A stretch of 64,000 bases of DNA, taken from an uncultured Prevotellaceae bacterium. Lineage in GTDB: Bacteria > Bacteroidota > Bacteroidia > Bacteroidales > Bacteroidaceae. Numbering within the stretch: position 1 is the stretch's first letter; each line of letters opens with the position of its first letter. Shown here one piece after another: positions 60,824 through 64,000 of this stretch. The notes under the pieces are model-generated. The model was not told the origin of the DNA. It searched no databases and saw only the letters and a program-made list of their open reading frames with translations. The stretch lies in contig ONDP01000015.1 of the NCBI GenBank assembly GCA_900316645.1, forward strand, positions 16,128-80,127. The letters are read 5' to 3'. A program made the position numbers and the translations under genes.

Positions 60824-62922
60824 TCCCAAAAGCCTTCTTTTTGACTGTGTTGATGCTGGTCGCAATTACGGGGGCGTGGGGACAGACAACGGATTATTCG
60901 GGAACGTATTATATCCGTAGTGAAAGTACTAACAAGAACACTCCTGGTGATTATTATCTATGTCCTACGAAGAACTGGTATCTTTATAAGGCTACGAATA
61001 GTTATGAAGACGACACCGATGACAACGACGACAATGGACAACCATTCCTCACCACATACCAAGACAGATTGCTATTACATCATACAAAGAAAAACTGGCA
61101 GATACATGGTGTCCAACGGCATAATTGGCTCCGATGCCAACCGTATGCGTGTACACCTGGAAGCTGTTGCTGATGCCACCGCACTTGCTAATCTTGGTGA
61201 TTTAGCCCTTTTTGAGATTACATCACATAGTGGTCATATTTGGTTGTGAACTTCAAGAATTTTAATGAACTCAAGGGAAGTGCAGGCAAGCAAGGCGGTC
61301 CTAATGGTAGCTATGGAACTAACACAGCAGGAATTATTGGCTTATATGATCAGGAGGAGAATCACAAATGGTTTCTTGAAAGCGCTAAATGTAAAACGCC
61401 TGTCATTACGTTTGATAATGTAACATCCAAGGTTACTATTACTTCCGATAATGACGAAACGATCTATTATACTACGGATGGAAGCAATCCAGATGCCAAT
61501 TTCGGTGTATATAGTGAGTCTTTTGTGCTTACAGAGGGAAAAGTCATCAAGGCCATATCAAAGAAGACCAATCTGATTGACTCAGAAATAGCGACGCTTA
61601 CAGTAGAGAAGTTAGCTACACCAAGCATCACATTCGATGAGGAAACCAGAAAAGTTACTATTACAGCGGCGGAGGGTGCAGAGATTTACTACACCACCGA
61701 CGACACAGACCCTACCATAGAAGAGACGACAGCACATGCTGCATCACTTGTCGTCATTGAGCATGCCCTGCCTTCTACGAAGATTCATGCACAAGCAGTA
61801 AAAAGCGGAAGCATCAATTCTGATATAGCCACAAAGACGGATATTCCAGCCAAGGTTCTTACGAATCCGACCATTATTCTTGCGGAGGACGAGTTCATTT
61901 ACGATGGTTCTGCCAAGGAACCTGCCATCACGGTAAAGGACGGGGACGTTGTTGTCAGCGCTGATGAATATGTGGTGAATTATAGCAGCAACACCAATGC
62001 AGGTACAGCTTCTGTTACCGTGTCAGATAAAGCTGGTGGAGACTATCAAGTGAATGGTTCAAAGACATTTACCATTTCCCCCAAGAGCATCGGTGACGGC
62101 AATGTCGCTGCAGACGGCATTATTATAGAAATGACACCTGAGGGTGATTTAAGTTCTGTAAAGGATGGAGAAACGACACTCGTGTTGAATACCGATTATA
62201 CTTATACAACTGAGACTGTTGATGAAAACAAAGTTGTGACAATTACAGGAAAAGGTAATTATCAGAACTCAGCAAAAGGCATTTATGCTAATCCGCCCTT
62301 TATAAAGCCTGAGGGTGAAAGTTCGGCAGCTGCAGTGTACACAGCTATGACAGACTTGGCCAATCCTACAGGTATAAAACCATATATCATTCGTAAAGTT
62401 AATCCATCTATCGGGACAATGGTAATCAGTAAACTCGATTATATCCCAGAGGGTGTTCCTGTTCTTCTTTTATCAGATGAAGAAGCAGAAGGCTTTGTGG
62501 CTGCTCCCAAGGATCCCTCAACACCCGAAGTTACTGATGGTACTAAGAATTGCAACCAACTGAAGGTGTCGGCTGGAGGCGAGACCGTACAAGCCGCACA
62601 GATTTATATGTTTTATCAGGGTGAGTTTGTGCTGACAAAGGCAGGAACGCTTGGTGAAGGAAAATATTACCTTTACAATCCTAACTATAGTGCTCAAGCC
62701 CAAACGGCAGGAGGCAATTCAGGTTCTGCATCATCTCGTGGCAGTTTGCAGATTGTCTTCGATGATGAGACAACAGGAATTTCAGAATTAAACAATTCAA
62801 AGATAGAAGAAAAAGAAACGGATGTATGGTATACCCTCGAAGGGCAGCGCATAATAGGTAAACCATCCAAGGGAGGGATTTACATCCGTAAGGGCCAAAA
62901 GATATTTTTAAAAAGGAACTAA
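60796..62922 (+). pseudogene. Surface protein with Fn3-associated and MBG domains, two frameshifts
   Basis: From ATG 60796 a signal peptide (PKAFFLTVLMLVAITGAWG) leads into TDYSGTYYIRS. Near 61060 coding moves to the next frame (TDCYYIIQRKTGRYMVSNGI to ALFEITSHSGHI) and near 61238 it moves back (VVNFKNFNELKGSAG). Removing one C at TACC and adding one T at ATTTGG would restore one continuous protein. The rest is intact: two Fn3-associated/chitobiase C-terminal-like domains (IYYTTDGSNPD, IYYTTDDTDPT), two MBG-like domains (EFIYDGSAKEPAITVKDG), the shared C-terminal module (IPEGVPVLLL, AGTLGEGKYYLYNP) and the tail WYTLEGQRIIGKPSKGGIYI. An upstream ATG at 60547 would add 83 repeat-derived codons. 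Broken gene or two indel errors. Confidence 0.8.
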
Positions 62923-62925
62923 GAT

Positions 62926-64000
62926 ATGAAGCATACGATAAGATTCATCATTGTACTTTTTTCTCTTGTTGTAGCTGGTACAACTAGTGTATGGGGAATT
63001 ACAGAGAACGACATCGTTATTAATGTGTTGCCAAATAATAGTGCGGGTACTGTCACTGTAACCAATATTTCTGGGATGACAGTCACCATTTCTGCCACAC
63101 CTGCAACAGGCTATTATATCGATGCCAGTCATATTATTGCTGAGAAGATGGTTGACCCATTGGCTGCTCATCATGCTCCTGGTGTATCTTCTTCACTTCC
63201 CATTTCTGGAAACAATCCTTTCACTTTTACTATCCCCGACGGTTATTCCGGTGCTTATGTGACGGTGAATTTCTATAAAAAGACAGAGGGCTTTATTCAA
63301 ATTACATCTCTGTCAGAGATTACGGATATGGATGGTAAGTACCAGTTAACTGCTGATGTTTCTGGCATATCCAGTAGTTTAGGGCAGCTTACAGAGTTTA
63401 CAGGAACCCTCGATGGTGGATTGCATAAGATCATTGGTTCTTCTGCACCGTTGTTTGCATCAACAGATGGTGCTATCATTCGCAATATTATCTTTGAAGA
63501 TGTGAATATCTCATCAGGTGATAACGATGGTGATGCTGGTGCTGTTACCTGTAAGGCTAAAGGTGCAACCCGAATCTATAACTGCGGCATCCTTCCCACC
63601 TCGGTTGAGCGTGATAATGAGGGGAATATCACAGGCTTTTATGGTAGCAGCGTAGGTGCCACACGCAATGTAGGTGGCTTGGTTGGTCTCCTTGATGGCA
63701 CTTCACGTGTTATCAACTGCTATAGTTATGCCAATATTACAGGGGGTAATGTTGTAGGAGGAATAGTGGGCAACAATAATCAAACGTCATCACAGACTGC
63801 TCTTAAAACGATAGTCGTTAACTGTATGTTCTATGGCAATATAACAGGTGGCACTTCAGTTTATCCAGTATATGGCGGTAAAAGTATAAATAATGATTCC
63901 GACACTGGTATCAATCCATATTGCTACTTTCGCAAGAATGCTACACTTACCCCGACTGCCTATAACCGTTCATGGCCAGCCGAGGAGAAGAACCTGACTC
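62926..64000 (+). CDS. GLUG-type exported surface protein, N-terminal part (runs off window)
   Basis: ATG 62926, 3 bp after the previous stop; open for 358 codons to the edge and continuing beyond. The signal peptide MKHTIRFIIVLFSLVVAG ends near SVWG. An N-terminal beta domain (NVLPNNSAGTVTVTNISGMT, then PATGYYIDASH) resembles the N-terminal domain of the 2981-aa protein (TPSAGYYLSTLTVTP). GLUG-like solenoid repeats follow (VGGLVGLLDGTSRVINCYSY, then GGNVVGGIVGNN). Such repeats occur in bacterial adhesins and peptidase-like surface proteins. Probably another sorted surface protein of the same operon; its C-terminus is not visible. Confidence 0.85.
   Translation, partial: MKHTIRFIIVLFSLVVAGTTSVWGITENDIVINVLPNNSAGTVTVTNISGMTVTISATPATGYYIDASHIIAEKMVDPLAAHHAPGVSSSLPISGNNPFTFTIPDGYSGAYVTVNFYKKTEGFIQITSLSEITDMDGKYQLTADVSGISSSLGQLTEFTGTLDGGLHKIIGSSAPLFASTDGAIIRNIIFEDVNISSGDNDGDAGAVTCKAKGATRIYNCGILPTSVERDNEGNITGFYGSSVGATRNVGGLVGLLDGTSRVINCYSYANITGGNVVGGIVGNNNQTSSQTALKTIVVNCMFYGNITGGTSVYPVYGGKSINNDSDTGINPYCYFRKNATLTPTAYNRSWPAEEKNLT

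Overview
The window looks like chromosome of a Bacteroidales bacterium close to Prevotella/Segatella. The evidence is TAnnTTTG-type -7 promoter elements, FimB/Mfa2 and fimbrillin lipoproteins, a DUF3575-OmpA protein, a DUF4831 protein, a two-component propeller sensor, and many surface proteins ending in a short sorting tail with a YDLNGR/YDLSGR core. No rRNA, tRNA, CRISPR array, transposase or phage gene was seen.

Layout. 1-1.8 kb: start of a propeller-type sensor directly behind NADP-glutamate dehydrogenase (minus strand). 1.8-2.3 kb: non-coding, with a degraded ORF and three perfect palindromes spaced exactly 22 bp. 2.3-19.7 kb: minus-strand operon of five envelope genes: a 1592-aa beta-helix/leucine-rich-repeat protein, a 594-aa MBG-type protein, a 2981-aa protein with about 31 MBG-type repeats, an OmpA protein and an Ig-like lipoprotein. 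19.9-21.6 kb: divergent gene for an unusual one-component regulator (signal peptide, Kelch-like exported domain, one membrane helix, cytoplasmic AraC DNA-binding domain). The divergent gap carries four copies of a 15-bp sequence, GACTAACAWTTCKTG, so regulator and surface operon look like one sensing unit. 22-40.4 kb: mostly housekeeping: SLC13 transporter and O-acetylhomoserine sulfhydrylase, a receiver-like/PPDK-like fusion, a YqiA esterase fused to a catalytically dead HAD domain, a pair of overlapping dCache sensors (one lacking an ATPase domain), aquaporin Z, a broken class II aldolase, DUF4831, Nnr, and hpt-adk-obg-pgeF. 40.5-64 kb: plus-strand operon of DUF3575/OmpA, a large fimbrillin-like lipoprotein, a Mfa2/FimB anchor, three more fimbrillin-like lipoproteins, a 3.8-kilo-residue solenoid protein with a type A (T9SS) sorting tail, a frameshifted Fn3-associated/MBG surface protein and a GLUG-type protein running off the end.

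How it fits together. Both large operons pair very large exported repeat proteins with an OmpA-like envelope protein, and they share MBG repeats and a common C-terminal module, so they probably use the same export route (inferred type IX secretion; no secretion genes are in the window). The second operon adds a complete type V pilus subunit set.

Most notable: (1) arrays of perfect palindromes phased at exactly 22 bp at 2133-2192 and 60746-60823, with unrelated sequences but the same geometry; (2) the Kelch-AraC regulator with its repeated sites; (3) a four-domain super-repeat in the 2981-aa protein; (4) short dispersed repeats captured in frame in unrelated genes and in lipoprotein signal peptides; (5) an internal deletion in the aldolase gene that removes a metal-ligand segment.
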